Part shown: positions 28,374-37,290 of the stretch, piece after piece
Numbering within the stretch: the first letter of the stretch is position 1
Layout: every line of letters begins with the position of its first letter
Assembly (NCBI RefSeq): GCF_002002885.1
Contig: NZ_CP019510.1
Span: forward strand, 1,736,001 to 1,800,000
Source: Janthinobacterium sp. LM6
GTDB taxonomy: Bacteria > Pseudomonadota > Gammaproteobacteria > Burkholderiales > Burkholderiaceae_D
Length of the DNA stretch: 64,000 nucleotides
Reading direction: 5' to 3'
The notes under the pieces: generated by a model
What the model saw: the letters and a program-made list of their open reading frames with translations, nothing else
Told to the model about the DNA's origin: nothing
Database searches by the model: none
Position numbers and translations under genes: made by a program

Positions 28374-29120
28374 ATGAAGGAAGTGATCCTGATTACCGGC
28401 AGCAGCCGCGGCATCGGCGCGGCGACGGCGCTGCTGGCGGCGCGCCAGGGCTATGCCGTTTGCGTCAACTATGTGCGCGATGCGCAGGCGGCCGAGGCGC
28501 TGTGCGCGCGCATCGTGGCCGAGGGCGGCGAAGCGATTGCCGTGCAGGCTGACGTCAGCGATGAAGCGGACGTGCAGCGTTTGTTTGGCGAAGTCGATGC
28601 GCGCCTGGGCACGCTCACGGCGCTGGTCAACAATGTGGGCGTGCTGGAGCAGAAATGCCGGCTGGCCGACATTTCCGTGCAGCGCCTCGAACGCGTGCTG
28701 CGCACCAACGTGATCAGCTATTTCCTGTGCTGCCAGCAAGCCGTGCGGCGCATGTCGACGGCCAACGGCGGGCAGGGCGGGCGCATCGTGAACGTCTCGT
28801 CGGCAGCCGCGCGCCTCGGTTCCCCGGGCGAATACATCGATTACGCGGCCTCGAAAGGCGCCGTCGATACCCTGACCCTCGGGCTGGCGAAGGAAGTGGC
28901 GGCCGAGGGCATCCGCGTCAACGGCGTGCGCCCCGGCATCATCTATACGGACATCCACGCGTCGGGCGGCGAAGCGGGACGGGTGGCGCGCCTGGCGTCC
29001 GGCGTGCCCATGCAGCGGGGCGGCCAGCCGGAAGAAATCGCCGACGCCATCCTGTACCTGCTGGGGCCGGGCGCCACGTATGTGACGGGCAGCATCCTCG
29101 ACGTGGCGGGAGGACGCTGA
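28374..29120 (+). CDS. SDR family oxidoreductase
   Basis: A classical short-chain dehydrogenase/reductase of 248 residues: NAD(P) motif GSSRGIG at 9-15, NNVG, and the catalytic set S142/S143, Y157, K161 in NVSSAAARLGSPGEYIDYAASKGAVD. The C-terminal pattern YVTGSILDVAGGR is usual for the family (YgfF and glucose/3-oxoacyl-type members). Basic residues after the first strand suggest NADP. Substrate is unknown. It is monocistronic by context. Confidence 0.92.
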   Translation: MKEVILITGSSRGIGAATALLAARQGYAVCVNYVRDAQAAEALCARIVAEGGEAIAVQADVSDEADVQRLFGEVDARLGTLTALVNNVGVLEQKCRLADISVQRLERVLRTNVISYFLCCQQAVRRMSTANGGQGGRIVNVSSAAARLGSPGEYIDYAASKGAVDTLTLGLAKEVAAEGIRVNGVRPGIIYTDIHASGGEAGRVARLASGVPMQRGGQPEEIADAILYLLGPGATYVTGSILDVAGGR

Positions 29121-29263
29121 TTTTCAGCGCATTTTCAACGCATTTTCAACTACTGCAAGCAAGTGATTGAAGCGCGGGGCCAATTATCAAATAGGGCAAG
29201 CGAGTTCAGAATGGCGGGGTGCCCTATGCAGCAGGCACGCCGATCAACCCACCTGGATTCATT

Positions 29264-29800
29264 ATGCCCGCACCTGTTCTTGCCCCCGCCATCCTGGCCC
29301 TTTCTCTGCTGGCCGCCGCGCCCGCCCAATCCGCCACGCTCCTGCCCATGCCGGCCCACCTGGCCGGCGCCGCCGCCACCGACAAGGTGGTGCTGGCCGC
29401 GCGCCGCTACGCCGCGTTCTGGCAAAGCGGCGATCCGGCCCTGGCGCGCCAGGCGCTGGCCGACGATTTTATTGACCGCAGCTTGCCCGCCGGCCGTCCG
29501 CAGGGATTGGCTGGTCCGCTGCAGGCATCGCAAGTGTTCCACGCGGCCGTGCCGGATCTGCAGGTGGCCATCGAGGACATGCTGGTGGCGGGCGACCGTG
29601 TCACCTTGCGCCTGCATTTCACGGGCCGCTTCACGGGCGTCTTCCCCACGCCGCAGGGGCCCTTGCAGGGGCAGGGCCAGGCCATCGACTTTTACGCGTT
29701 CGATTTGTACCGGGTGAATGCGCAGGGGCGCATCAGCGACAACTGGCACCTGGAAGACAACCTGACCCTGCTGCGCCAGTTGGGCGTGCTGCCGCAGTAA
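29264..29800 (+). CDS. Secreted SnoaL-like/ester cyclase family protein
   Basis: 178 residues with a signal peptide (PAPVLAPAILALSLLAAAPAQS) and a SnoaL-like cone fold: YAAFWQSGDPALARQALADDFIDRSLP, MLVAGDRVTLRLHFTGRFTG and DFYAFDLYRVNAQGRISDNWHLEDN. Members include polyketide cyclases and many uncharacterised proteins. ATG at 29264 begins the signal peptide; earlier starts would bury it. It is convergent with a LysR gene 9 bases away. No catalytic assignment is possible. Confidence 0.85.
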   Translation: MPAPVLAPAILALSLLAAAPAQSATLLPMPAHLAGAAATDKVVLAARRYAAFWQSGDPALARQALADDFIDRSLPAGRPQGLAGPLQASQVFHAAVPDLQVAIEDMLVAGDRVTLRLHFTGRFTGVFPTPQGPLQGQGQAIDFYAFDLYRVNAQGRISDNWHLEDNLTLLRQLGVLPQ

Positions 29801-29809
29801 GGGCGGACG

Positions 29810-30721
29810 TCAGGCTTGCAGCGCGGCGAACTGCTGCAGCAGGAAGTCGGCCAGCAGGGCCACGCGCGGCGGCTGGAAGCGGCTGCGCCGGTACAGCAGG
29901 TGCAAGGGGACGCTGTCGGCAAAATATTCGTCGAGCACCGTCTGCAAGCGCCCCGCGCGCAGGTCGTCGCCGATGTCGAGCAGGGATTTGTAGGCATAGC
30001 CATGGCCGGCCACGGCCCAGCGGCGGATGATTTCGCCGTCGTTGCTGTGCCAGGCGCCTTGCGGGCGCAGGCTGTGGCGCTTGCCGTCTTCGCGGTAGCG
30101 CCACTCCTGCGGCGCGCCGTCGCCCGCCGTCAGCACGAGGGCGGGCAGCGACGCCAGGTCGCGCGGCGTGGCCGGCACGCCCACTTTGGCGGCCAGCGCG
30201 GGCGCCACGCACACGACGCGCCGGCCCGGGTGCAGCAGGCGCGCCACCATGTCGCTGTCGGGCAGCTCGCCGTAGCGGATGGCCAGGTCGATATCGTCCT
30301 GCACCAGGTTGGCCGTGGCATCCGTCAGGGTCAGCGCATGGCGCACCTGCGGGTGCAGCGCGGCAAAGCGGTCGAGCATGGGCAGCAGCAGCTGGCGGCC
30401 GATGTCGGACGGCGCCGAGATGCGCACCAGGCCGCGCACGGCGCCGCCGCCCGCATGCAAGCCGTCTTCGGCCTGCGCCAGCAAGTCGAGCGCCTGTTCG
30501 CTGTACTGGCGGTAGTGCAAACCCTCTTCCGTCAGGCGCAGCTGGCGCGTGGTGCGTTCGAACAGGGTGACGCCCAGCGCCGTTTCCAGGCGCGCGATGG
30601 CGGCGCTGGCGGCGGCCGGCGACAGGCCGTGCTTGCGGCCGGCCGCGGAAAAGCTGCCCAGCGCCGCGGCGTCGAGGAACAGGGCGATTTCCGCCAGGCG
30701 TCCGGCGCCGCCGCGGCTCAT
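29810..30721 (-). CDS. LysR family transcriptional regulator (end of efflux cluster)
   Basis: 303 residues with the N-terminal HTH (ALGSFSAAGRKHGLSPAAASAAIARLETALGVTLFERTTRQLRLTEEG) and an effector domain. Its start overlaps the HlyD-type gene by four bases, so it is read as the last gene of the efflux operon, which is unusual because LysR genes are normally divergent from their targets. It may sense the exported compound or control a distant gene. Confidence 0.9.
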   Translation of the reverse strand: MSRGGAGRLAEIALFLDAAALGSFSAAGRKHGLSPAAASAAIARLETALGVTLFERTTRQLRLTEEGLHYRQYSEQALDLLAQAEDGLHAGGGAVRGLVRISAPSDIGRQLLLPMLDRFAALHPQVRHALTLTDATANLVQDDIDLAIRYGELPDSDMVARLLHPGRRVVCVAPALAAKVGVPATPRDLASLPALVLTAGDGAPQEWRYREDGKRHSLRPQGAWHSNDGEIIRRWAVAGHGYAYKSLLDIGDDLRAGRLQTVLDEYFADSVPLHLLYRRSRFQPPRVALLADFLLQQFAALQA

Positions 30722-31620
30722 GCCGGGTGCGCGGCCGCTGGCTTCGGTGCCGAATGCGGCGCCGAGTGGGGCGTGATCACCACGGTGCAGGTGGTGCCGG
30801 CCACCAGGACCTGATTCTTGTCTTGTTCATCTATGTGGATGCGCACGGGCACGCGCTGCGCCAGGCGTACCCAGTTGAAGGTGGGATTGACATCGGCCAG
30901 CAATTCGCGGCCCGTGGCGGCGTCGCGGTCGGTGATGCCGCGCGCGATGCTCTCGATGTGGCCATGCAGGGTGCCGCCGCTCATCAGGTTCATTTCCGCC
31001 TTGTCGTCCTGCGCCAGCATGCCCAGCTTGGTCTCTTCGAAGTAGCCGACGACGTAGTACGAGGCGCTGTCGATGACGGCCAGCTTGGGGGCGCCGACGG
31101 CGGCGAAATCGCCCTTGTGCACGTTCAGGTTGGTCACGTAGCCGCTGACGGGGGCGCGCACGGTGGTGCGTTCCAGGTTCAGTTGCGCCAGCGCGCGCGC
31201 GGCCACGGCGGCCTGCACCTGCGACGAGGCCGAGCTGGCGGCAAAGGCGGCGCTTTCGCGGCTTTCCGTCGAGATGATGCTGGCGTCCAGATTGGCGCGG
31301 CGCTGTGCTTCCTTGCCGCGGCGTCCCATTTCCGTCTTTTGCGCGGCCAGCACGGCGTCGGCCTGCGCCAGCGCGCTCGTGTAGCGTTCCTTGTCGACGA
31401 CGAACAGCACGTCGCCCTTCTGCACCACCTGGTTGTCGCGCACCAGCACGTCCGTGACGGTGCCGGCCACGTCGGCGCTGATGTTGACGATGTCGGCCTT
31501 GATGCGGCCGTCGCGCGTCCACGGCGACTCCATGTAGCGGTTCCAGACGGTCTTGCCTATCCACAGGGCTGCGGCCAATAGCAGCAGGGTGATTGCATAG
31601 CGGGTCAGTTTGCTTACCAT
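30718..31620 (-). CDS. HlyD/EmrA-type periplasmic adaptor of an efflux pump
   Basis: A 300-residue membrane-fusion protein: one N-terminal helix, then lipoyl/barrel-sandwich halves (ISADVAGTVTDVLVRDNQVVQKGDVLFVVD and VRAPVSGYVTNLNVHKGDFAAVG) around a coiled-coil hairpin. It resembles AaeA, which pairs with an AaeB/FUSC pump to export hydroxylated aromatic acids. ATG at 31620 begins the anchor. It lies between DUF1656 and LysR genes. Confidence 0.9.
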   Translation of the reverse strand: MVSKLTRYAITLLLLAAALWIGKTVWNRYMESPWTRDGRIKADIVNISADVAGTVTDVLVRDNQVVQKGDVLFVVDKERYTSALAQADAVLAAQKTEMGRRGKEAQRRANLDASIISTESRESAAFAASSASSQVQAAVAARALAQLNLERTTVRAPVSGYVTNLNVHKGDFAAVGAPKLAVIDSASYYVVGYFEETKLGMLAQDDKAEMNLMSGGTLHGHIESIARGITDRDAATGRELLADVNPTFNWVRLAQRVPVRIHIDEQDKNQVLVAGTTCTVVITPHSAPHSAPKPAAAHPA

Positions 31621-31658
31621 GTCGGCAGCCTTTCCTTGATTGGGTTGAACAGTTTTTT

Positions 31659-31859
31659 TTATTTGTAAAGCGATAAGGCCAGCGCGCCGAAGATGGCGAT
31701 GAAGATGCACAGCCGCGCCAGCGACGGGTGCCACACCATGCGGTACACGCCCAGCCAGCCCAGCACGCGGTCGAGCAGGGTTTGCAGGCCGATGCTGAGG
31801 ATGAACAGGGGCAGCAGGGTAGGAATCAATATTCCGAACAGGGCGAATTCACGCGGCAT
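31659..31859 (-). CDS. DUF1656 small membrane protein (AaeX-like)
   Basis: 66 residues with two helices and the family start MPREFALFGILIPTLLPLF. DUF1656 proteins are found between FUSC pumps and HlyD adaptors, as with AaeX in E. coli, with no proven function. Its 5' end overlaps the FUSC gene by 11 bases and it precedes the adaptor gene by 38 bases. Confidence 0.88.
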   Translation of the reverse strand: MPREFALFGILIPTLLPLFILSIGLQTLLDRVLGWLGVYRMVWHPSLARLCIFIAIFGALALSLYK

Positions 31860-33993
31860 GGTGGTCTCCGGCGCCAGGCGCCATGTGGTCGAGTAAAGAG
31901 GTGTAGATCGAATGCAGGTCGGCCAGCGCCGTCTGCAGGCGCGCACTGCGCTCGGGCGTGACGCCGGCTTCGTTCTGCGCCGCGCGCACCACGGCGCCCG
32001 CCTGCAGGGTGGCCGCCAGCGCCGCCTGCAGTGCCGTGTCGCCGCGCGTGCGCAGCCAGGCGGCGATGTGGTCCACGCACTGCTGCAGCGCGTGGCGCGT
32101 GGCGCCCGGCCGGGCAGTCGCGATCAGTTCGCGCAATTCGATCACCGAGTGGCCGATTTCCAGCAGGGTCAAGGCCTGGCGCACGACGGCGCGCGTCGCC
32201 TCGCCCGGCGCCGGGCCGGCCGCCGCATTGAGTTGGCTGAGCAAGTCGCGCACGCGGTTGTCGAAACGGTGTTTCACGCGTCGCGCCGGGGCCGTGCACG
32301 CATGCAGCGCTTCGCGCCACAGGGCGCGGCCGATATGGTCCTTGTGGCCCATCGTGTGTTCGGGCAGCAGCACGGCAAACACGAGGGCGGCCAGCATCAG
32401 GCCGACGATCAGCGCCATGCCCGTGTTGAGGAAGGCGGCACCGTCGACATGCATCAGATTCGTCGGCGCCATCTGCGTGATGAAGGTCGACACGCCCAGG
32501 CCCACGCCCAGCTTGGCGGGATTCGTCATCAGATACAGGCCCACGGCCAGGAAGGGCGCAAAACTGAGCACGAGCATGGGGAAGCCGTCGCCGTGCACCA
32601 GCACGAAGTACACGCAGACGAGCGACAGCGGCATGGCGATCAAAAAGCCCGCCAGCACCTGGCGGATCATCAGGATGGGGCGCGGCGAGGACGAGGCCAG
32701 CGCGCAGAACACGGCCGCCATCAGCATCGCCGTGCTGGCGTAGGGCCAGGCGAGGAAGTAGGCGCCCAGCGCCAGCAGGGCCAGGCTGATGCCGGCGCGC
32801 GCGCCGCTGGCGATCACCAGCGCGGGCGGGGTCTTCGGCGCATACGCCTGCGGCGTGCTCACTTCCAGCGGCGTGTCGTGCGCCAGGCTGAAATACACTT
32901 CGTGAAAGCGGCTCATGTCGCGCGCGAAGCGCTCGAGCAGCTCGCACACGGTGTCGAAATCGATGCGCTGCGCATGCGCGATGGGGGCGCCGTCGATGTC
33001 CGCGCGGGCCTGCGCCAGCGCCGTTTGCAGGTGCTGCTGCATGGTGTCGAGCGAGTCTTGCGACGGCGTCGTTTGCAGCGCTTCGGCGACGATGGCGTAC
33101 AGGGGCGCGCAAGCCTGCATGACTTGCGTCTCGTCGTCGCGCTGCAGGCGGTCGAACAGGCGGTGGAAGGTATAGAAGGTGGTCAGCGCCGTCATGAAGG
33201 TGGCGTTGAAGGCGTGCAGCTTGCGGTTTTGCGCGCGCACGTGGCTCACTTTGCTGGTGACTTCGAACAGGGCGGCCGAGCGGCCCAGTTCCAGCGCCGC
33301 CACGTCGGCGGCAAACTGCAGATGCGTCAGTTCCACCTGCGCCGGCGTGAGTTTTTGCTGCAGCACGTCCTGGCAAAAGGAGAGGAATTTGCCGTAGCGC
33401 GCTTGCACCGTGCGCATCACCTGCGTGCCCTGGTGGCGCGGCAGCAGCACGCTGGACACGGCGGCCGAGCAGATGATGCCCAGGCCCACTTCGGCCACGC
33501 GCGTGACGGCCAGCGCGAACACCTGCATCGGCTGCTCGATGGCGGGCAGCACGATCATGCAGGCCGTGTAGCCGGCCAGCACGTACACGTAGGACTGGGC
33601 GTTGCGGTGCAGGGCCGAGCCGCTCGTGCACAGTCCCACCCACAGGGCCAGGCCGGCGAACAGCAGCACGGGCTGCTGCGGGAACAGGCCGATCAGGGTC
33701 AGCGCGGCCGTGCAGCCAAGCAGGGTGCCGCACAGGCGGTAAAAGCTTTTTTCCAGCACCATGCCGCTGCTGGGCAGGGCCAGGATGATGGTGGTGGTCA
33801 TCGCCGTGCTGGGCGAATCGAGGCCCAGGCGGTAGGCCAGCCACAGCGCGCAGAACGCCGCGATGAGGGTCTTGCCGACGTAGATCCAGCGCTCGCCTTC
33901 CGTCGTGCGCCAGTCCTGCAGCGCCAGCGCCAGCCAGTGGGCCGTCCGCGTCAGGGGGCCGTATGTGGGTTTTGTTGCTGTGGCTGGCGTCAT
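31849..33993 (-). CDS. FUSC family efflux protein (AaeB/fusaric-acid-resistance type)
   Basis: A 714-residue inner-membrane pump. Two blocks of about five to six membrane helices (near 45-170 and 385-510) flank cytoplasmic regions, the FUSC layout. FUSC proteins with an HlyD partner export aromatic acids or toxins. It starts 10 bases after the MarR stop and overlaps the DUF1656 gene, so MarR, pump, DUF1656, adaptor and LysR look like one operon, with the outer-membrane factor upstream. Confidence 0.9.
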   Translation of the reverse strand: MTPATATKPTYGPLTRTAHWLALALQDWRTTEGERWIYVGKTLIAAFCALWLAYRLGLDSPSTAMTTTIILALPSSGMVLEKSFYRLCGTLLGCTAALTLIGLFPQQPVLLFAGLALWVGLCTSGSALHRNAQSYVYVLAGYTACMIVLPAIEQPMQVFALAVTRVAEVGLGIICSAAVSSVLLPRHQGTQVMRTVQARYGKFLSFCQDVLQQKLTPAQVELTHLQFAADVAALELGRSAALFEVTSKVSHVRAQNRKLHAFNATFMTALTTFYTFHRLFDRLQRDDETQVMQACAPLYAIVAEALQTTPSQDSLDTMQQHLQTALAQARADIDGAPIAHAQRIDFDTVCELLERFARDMSRFHEVYFSLAHDTPLEVSTPQAYAPKTPPALVIASGARAGISLALLALGAYFLAWPYASTAMLMAAVFCALASSSPRPILMIRQVLAGFLIAMPLSLVCVYFVLVHGDGFPMLVLSFAPFLAVGLYLMTNPAKLGVGLGVSTFITQMAPTNLMHVDGAAFLNTGMALIVGLMLAALVFAVLLPEHTMGHKDHIGRALWREALHACTAPARRVKHRFDNRVRDLLSQLNAAAGPAPGEATRAVVRQALTLLEIGHSVIELRELIATARPGATRHALQQCVDHIAAWLRTRGDTALQAALAATLQAGAVVRAAQNEAGVTPERSARLQTALADLHSIYTSLLDHMAPGAGDHHAA

Positions 33994-34003
33994 CGATAGG
34001 CTA

Positions 34004-34525
34004 TCAGTTCTGGTTGTTGAGATTATTGAGGTTGCGCAACTGGCGCATGTACAGCTTGTCGAGCACTTGCAGCTCTTCGTCCGTGAAGCCTTCGTACAGG
34101 GCCGAGGTTTCCTGGTACACGTCCGGCAGCGCCGTCTCGATCAGGGCGCGGCCCTTGTCGGTCAGCGAGATCATCACGGAGCGGCGGTCGCCGGGGCGCG
34201 TGCCGCGGTGGATCAGGCCGCGCGTTTCCAGGTCGTTGCACACGCGCGTCAGGTTGGCCGGCTTTTCATGGCACGCCATGCCCAGGGTGCAGGCGTTCGA
34301 GGTTTCGTCGTCCGTGCCGTACAGCACGGCCAGCACCATGTAGCTGGCATCGACCAGGTCGTGCTTTTTCAGCGCGGCATTGGTCAGATCCTTCATGCCT
34401 TTTTGAATGTGGTACGTCATGCGCAACAGGCGCATCAGTTCCATGGGGAAGCCTGGCATGCGCGTGCGGATGTTTTGCAGCCGCTTGGAGGTGGCGTCAA
34501 AAGCGGTCATGTCATATTCCTTCAT
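34004..34525 (-). CDS. MarR family transcriptional regulator
   Basis: 173 residues with the winged HTH: AANLTRVCNDLETRGLIHRGTRPGDRRSVMISLTDKGRAL carries the recognition helix and the DxRxxxIxLTxxG wing. MarR proteins repress efflux genes and release DNA when they bind small aromatic ligands. Its place directly before the pump genes suggests local control. Start may be M1 (34525) or M6 (34510). Confidence 0.92.
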   Translation of the reverse strand: MKEYDMTAFDATSKRLQNIRTRMPGFPMELMRLLRMTYHIQKGMKDLTNAALKKHDLVDASYMVLAVLYGTDDETSNACTLGMACHEKPANLTRVCNDLETRGLIHRGTRPGDRRSVMISLTDKGRALIETALPDVYQETSALYEGFTDEELQVLDKLYMRQLRNLNNLNNQN

Positions 34526-34598
34526 GTGTGAATAAAGTTCCGATTGTATCTTGTTGGGCTAGGGCAATGCCAGGATTGCAAGCTGAGTAATCGTCAGG

Positions 34599-34730
34599 AA
34601 ATTATTGTGAAATTATGACGAACAGAGCCGGGTGCTATGCAAGGCGTCCGCCGCGACGCAGTGCGAGCACTGCGAGCGGTGGGCAACGCCGCAGAGCACC
34701 GGTTATGGAAGTCAGAAATCACAATAATTT
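34599..34730. repeat. MITE-like inverted-repeat element
   Basis: A 132-bp segment with inverted ends: 34599-34610 (AAATTATTGTGA) is the exact complement of 34719-34730, and the next bases keep pairing with mismatches (ATGAC against GTCAG). The interior is also largely self-complementary, including CCGG, GCACTGCG and CGCAGTGCGAGCACTGCG. It sits between the MarR and outer-membrane-factor genes, 12 bases from the latter's stop. No transposase gene and no clear target duplication are visible. It could also fold into a terminator-like RNA. Confidence 0.6.
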
Positions 34731-34742
34731 ATTGGGGGTTAC

Positions 34743-36155
34743 TTAGATGCCGCCTCCCAGTGCATTCATCAAGGAAACGTACAGATCCAGTTCGCGCGCC
34801 CCATTTTGCGCCTGCTGCTGTTCTTCCGCCAGCAGCGCCACTTGCGTGTTGAGCATGGCGATGGCGTCGCTCATGCCCGCCTTGTAGGCCTTTTCCGCCA
34901 GGTCGCGCGCGCGCTGCGCCGTGGCCAGCGCCTGCACGGTCAGCTGGTGCTGCTTTTCCAGCGACTGGGCGCGGGTGACGGCGTTGGCCACATCCGACAT
35001 GGCGTTGATGACGGTGGCGTTGTACTGCTCCACGGCGCCGTCGTACGCGGCCGTCTGGCTGCCCAGCTGGGCGCGCAGGCGGGCGCCGGCGAAGATGGGC
35101 AGGCTCAGCGCGGGCGAGACGCCGCGGATGTCCGAGTTGGCATCGAGAAAATGGCTGAAGCCGAAGGCCTGGAAGCCGGCAAAGGCCACCAGGTTGACGT
35201 TCGGGTAGAACTCGGCCTTGGCGGCGTCGATGCGCTGCGCCGCCGCTTCCACTCGCCAGCGCTGGGCGGCGATGTCGGGGCGGCGACCGATCAGGTCGGC
35301 CGGCAGGGCGGCGGGAATGGCCAGCGGCTGGTCCAGGCGCAGCACGGGGCGGCTCAAGGCTGCGCCGGCCGCCGGACCCTTGCCCGACAGGGCCGCCAGC
35401 TGGTTGCGCAGCAGGGCCAGCGACTCGGCCGACTGTTCCAGTTGGCGGCGACCGGCGGGCAAGGTGGTTTCTATTTGCGCTACATCAATATCGGTGCCGA
35501 TGCCGGCTTGCTTGCGCTGGCGCGTGATGTCGAGGATGCGGGCGCGCTGCGCCAGGCTGCGTTCGATCACGTCCTGCAGCTGGAATTCATACGACAGCTG
35601 GATGTAGGTGCGCACCAGCGCCGTTTCCAAGGCCAGACGGGCCATCTGCGATTCGGCCGACGCCATCTGCACGTCGCCCAGCGCGGCGGACAGGGCGGCG
35701 CGGTTGCGGCCCCACAGGTCCAGGTCGTACGAGGCCGTGACGGTGGCCTGGTTGCGCCAGGCGTAATTGCCGGCCAGCGGTGCCGGCGTGCTGCCGTGCT
35801 GCGAATACAGTTCGCGGTTGATGGAGACATTCGCGTCCGCCTGCGGGCGGGTCTTGTCTTCCGCCGCGCCGGCCAGCGCCTCGGCCTGGCGCACGCGCGC
35901 CTGGGCCCCGCGCAGGGTGGGGCTGTCGGCCAGCGCCTGGTCCATCAGGCGGTTCAATTGGGGGTCGTGCAAGTCTTGCCACCATTGCGTGCGCGGCCAT
36001 TGGATGGCGGCGCCGGCGGCGGCATCCATGGCCTGGCTCGCCTGCAGCTTGTTGGCGTCGAGCATGGCCGATTGCGGCGCGATATGGCCCATGTCGGCGC
36101 AAGCGCTCAAGGCAAGGATCAGGCTGGCGGCAAGCAAACGGCGGTGCAGGGACAT
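34743..36155 (-). CDS. RND/MFS-type outer-membrane efflux lipoprotein (NodT family)
   Basis: 470 residues with a lipoprotein signal peptide and lipobox LSAC (C19). The two outer-membrane-efflux repeats follow (AQARVRQAEALAGAAEDKTRPQ and its second-half equivalent), giving the TolC-like trimer channel. It would complete a tripartite pump with the FUSC protein and HlyD adaptor encoded downstream on the same strand; the MITE-like element separates it from marR. Confidence 0.92.
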   Translation of the reverse strand: MSLHRRLLAASLILALSACADMGHIAPQSAMLDANKLQASQAMDAAAGAAIQWPRTQWWQDLHDPQLNRLMDQALADSPTLRGAQARVRQAEALAGAAEDKTRPQADANVSINRELYSQHGSTPAPLAGNYAWRNQATVTASYDLDLWGRNRAALSAALGDVQMASAESQMARLALETALVRTYIQLSYEFQLQDVIERSLAQRARILDITRQRKQAGIGTDIDVAQIETTLPAGRRQLEQSAESLALLRNQLAALSGKGPAAGAALSRPVLRLDQPLAIPAALPADLIGRRPDIAAQRWRVEAAAQRIDAAKAEFYPNVNLVAFAGFQAFGFSHFLDANSDIRGVSPALSLPIFAGARLRAQLGSQTAAYDGAVEQYNATVINAMSDVANAVTRAQSLEKQHQLTVQALATAQRARDLAEKAYKAGMSDAIAMLNTQVALLAEEQQQAQNGARELDLYVSLMNALGGGI

Positions 36156-36286
36156 GCAGGGACTCCGGGAAAGATCGTGTTGGGGGTGTTGCTGACAGCT
36201 CGCCGCGGTGAGCTTCGGGAGTGGCCCGAGTGCTGCGCCGCAACTGAGGTGTGTTACTGACTGATTGAAACCGGCTGACTGGTTTC

Positions 36287-36604
36287 TTATTTCACGACGT
36301 GCTTGGTCGTTTGCGCGACGTCAAAGTCCGCTTCCGTTTGCGGGATCAGGCCAGCCTTGCGGGCGGCGTAGAACTCGGCCATGACTTCTTCGCGCGTCAC
36401 TTTGCTGGCGGCGGTGGCCGGCGTTTTCGGGTAGTCGACTTCGCTGGTGGCGATTTCGCCGGCGTTGCGGGCACGGATGTATTCGGCCGTGACGTCAGCG
36501 CGCGTGAGTTGCTGGCTGGCAGCGGCAGGCGCGGCGCTTTGGGCGAAAGCCGACGTGGCGGCGGTGATGGCAAACATTGCTGCGATGAGTGATTTGGCTT
36601 GCAT
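36287..36604 (-). CDS. DUF4148 domain protein, secreted
   Basis: 105 residues: signal peptide ending at AFA (about residue 21) and two copies of the short DUF4148 motif, LTRADVTAEYIRARNAGEI and VTREEVMAEFYAARKAGLI. DUF4148 proteins are common in Burkholderiales, often many per genome, with no known function. ATG at 36604 starts the signal peptide. Confidence 0.85.
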   Translation of the reverse strand: MQAKSLIAAMFAITAATSAFAQSAAPAAASQQLTRADVTAEYIRARNAGEIATSEVDYPKTPATAASKVTREEVMAEFYAARKAGLIPQTEADFDVAQTTKHVVK

Positions 36605-36888
36605 GATAAAACTCCAATATGTGCATGATGGCTGGGTGGATGGGCCGGCTCGCCACGTACCGGTCGGTTCGGCGGCATGGCGCTGGTGGGCGCCGTGCCG
36701 CCGATGAAGCAGTTTCTGGATGAGAAGATGCTTACTTGAATTAACTATAGCAATGAATAGTACATTTGTGAAGTAATTTCTGAAAATAGTTGTGCGCCGC
36801 CGCATTTTTCCCACGGAAATGCCGTGCAGGCGTGCGCCGCAGGCCAGGCCAGCGGAGTAAGCTGGTTTTTTATGAACGGGAGGCCGCC

Positions 36889-37194
36889 ATGAGCAGCAGC
36901 ACACTCGATCCGGACAATTTGCCCGTCACTTCCGACCGCGTCCTGGGCAGCGGCCATGGCAAGGGGGCGCTCGGCCCCAGCGACAGTTCCGACAGCGGCA
37001 GCGACATGCAGGGCGTGCCGGGCCAGGATGCGGAAGCGCTGGACAACGACAGCGATGCGGCCGGCACGGGCGAGCGGGCCGGCGTGGAGCCGCGCAATAC
37101 GGCGCCCGACGGCGGCGACATCGACGTCGATCATGTGGAAAGCCTGGCGCCCGTGCGGCCGGAAGAGGGAGGTGATGGCGAATTGCCCCCATGA
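36889..37194 (+). CDS. Hypothetical acidic, probably disordered protein
   Basis: 101 residues dominated by S, D, G and E, with repeated DS/SD pairs (GPSDSSDSGSDMQG) and no hydrophobic core. It looks natively unfolded. The start at 36889 follows GGGAGG at 36878-36883. I do not recognise a family. It ends 96 bases before the second HWWQH paralogue. The real-gene status is fairly likely from its good ribosome-binding site and codon use. Confidence 0.6.
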   Translation: MSSSTLDPDNLPVTSDRVLGSGHGKGALGPSDSSDSGSDMQGVPGQDAEALDNDSDAAGTGERAGVEPRNTAPDGGDIDVDHVESLAPVRPEEGGDGELPP

Positions 37195-37290
37195 ATTACC
37201 GCCTCTCTTGCGCCATCGGCGTAAAATGCAGGCAAGGCGGCGTGCGCGCCGCCATGGCCAGCCGGCCGGCACAGGATAGGATGTCAGAGG

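Noticed and set aside
31912..33999. Long plus-strand open frame opposite the FUSC gene
   Set aside because: Low-complexity Arg/Gln/His-rich translation opposite a clear membrane pump; a shadow.
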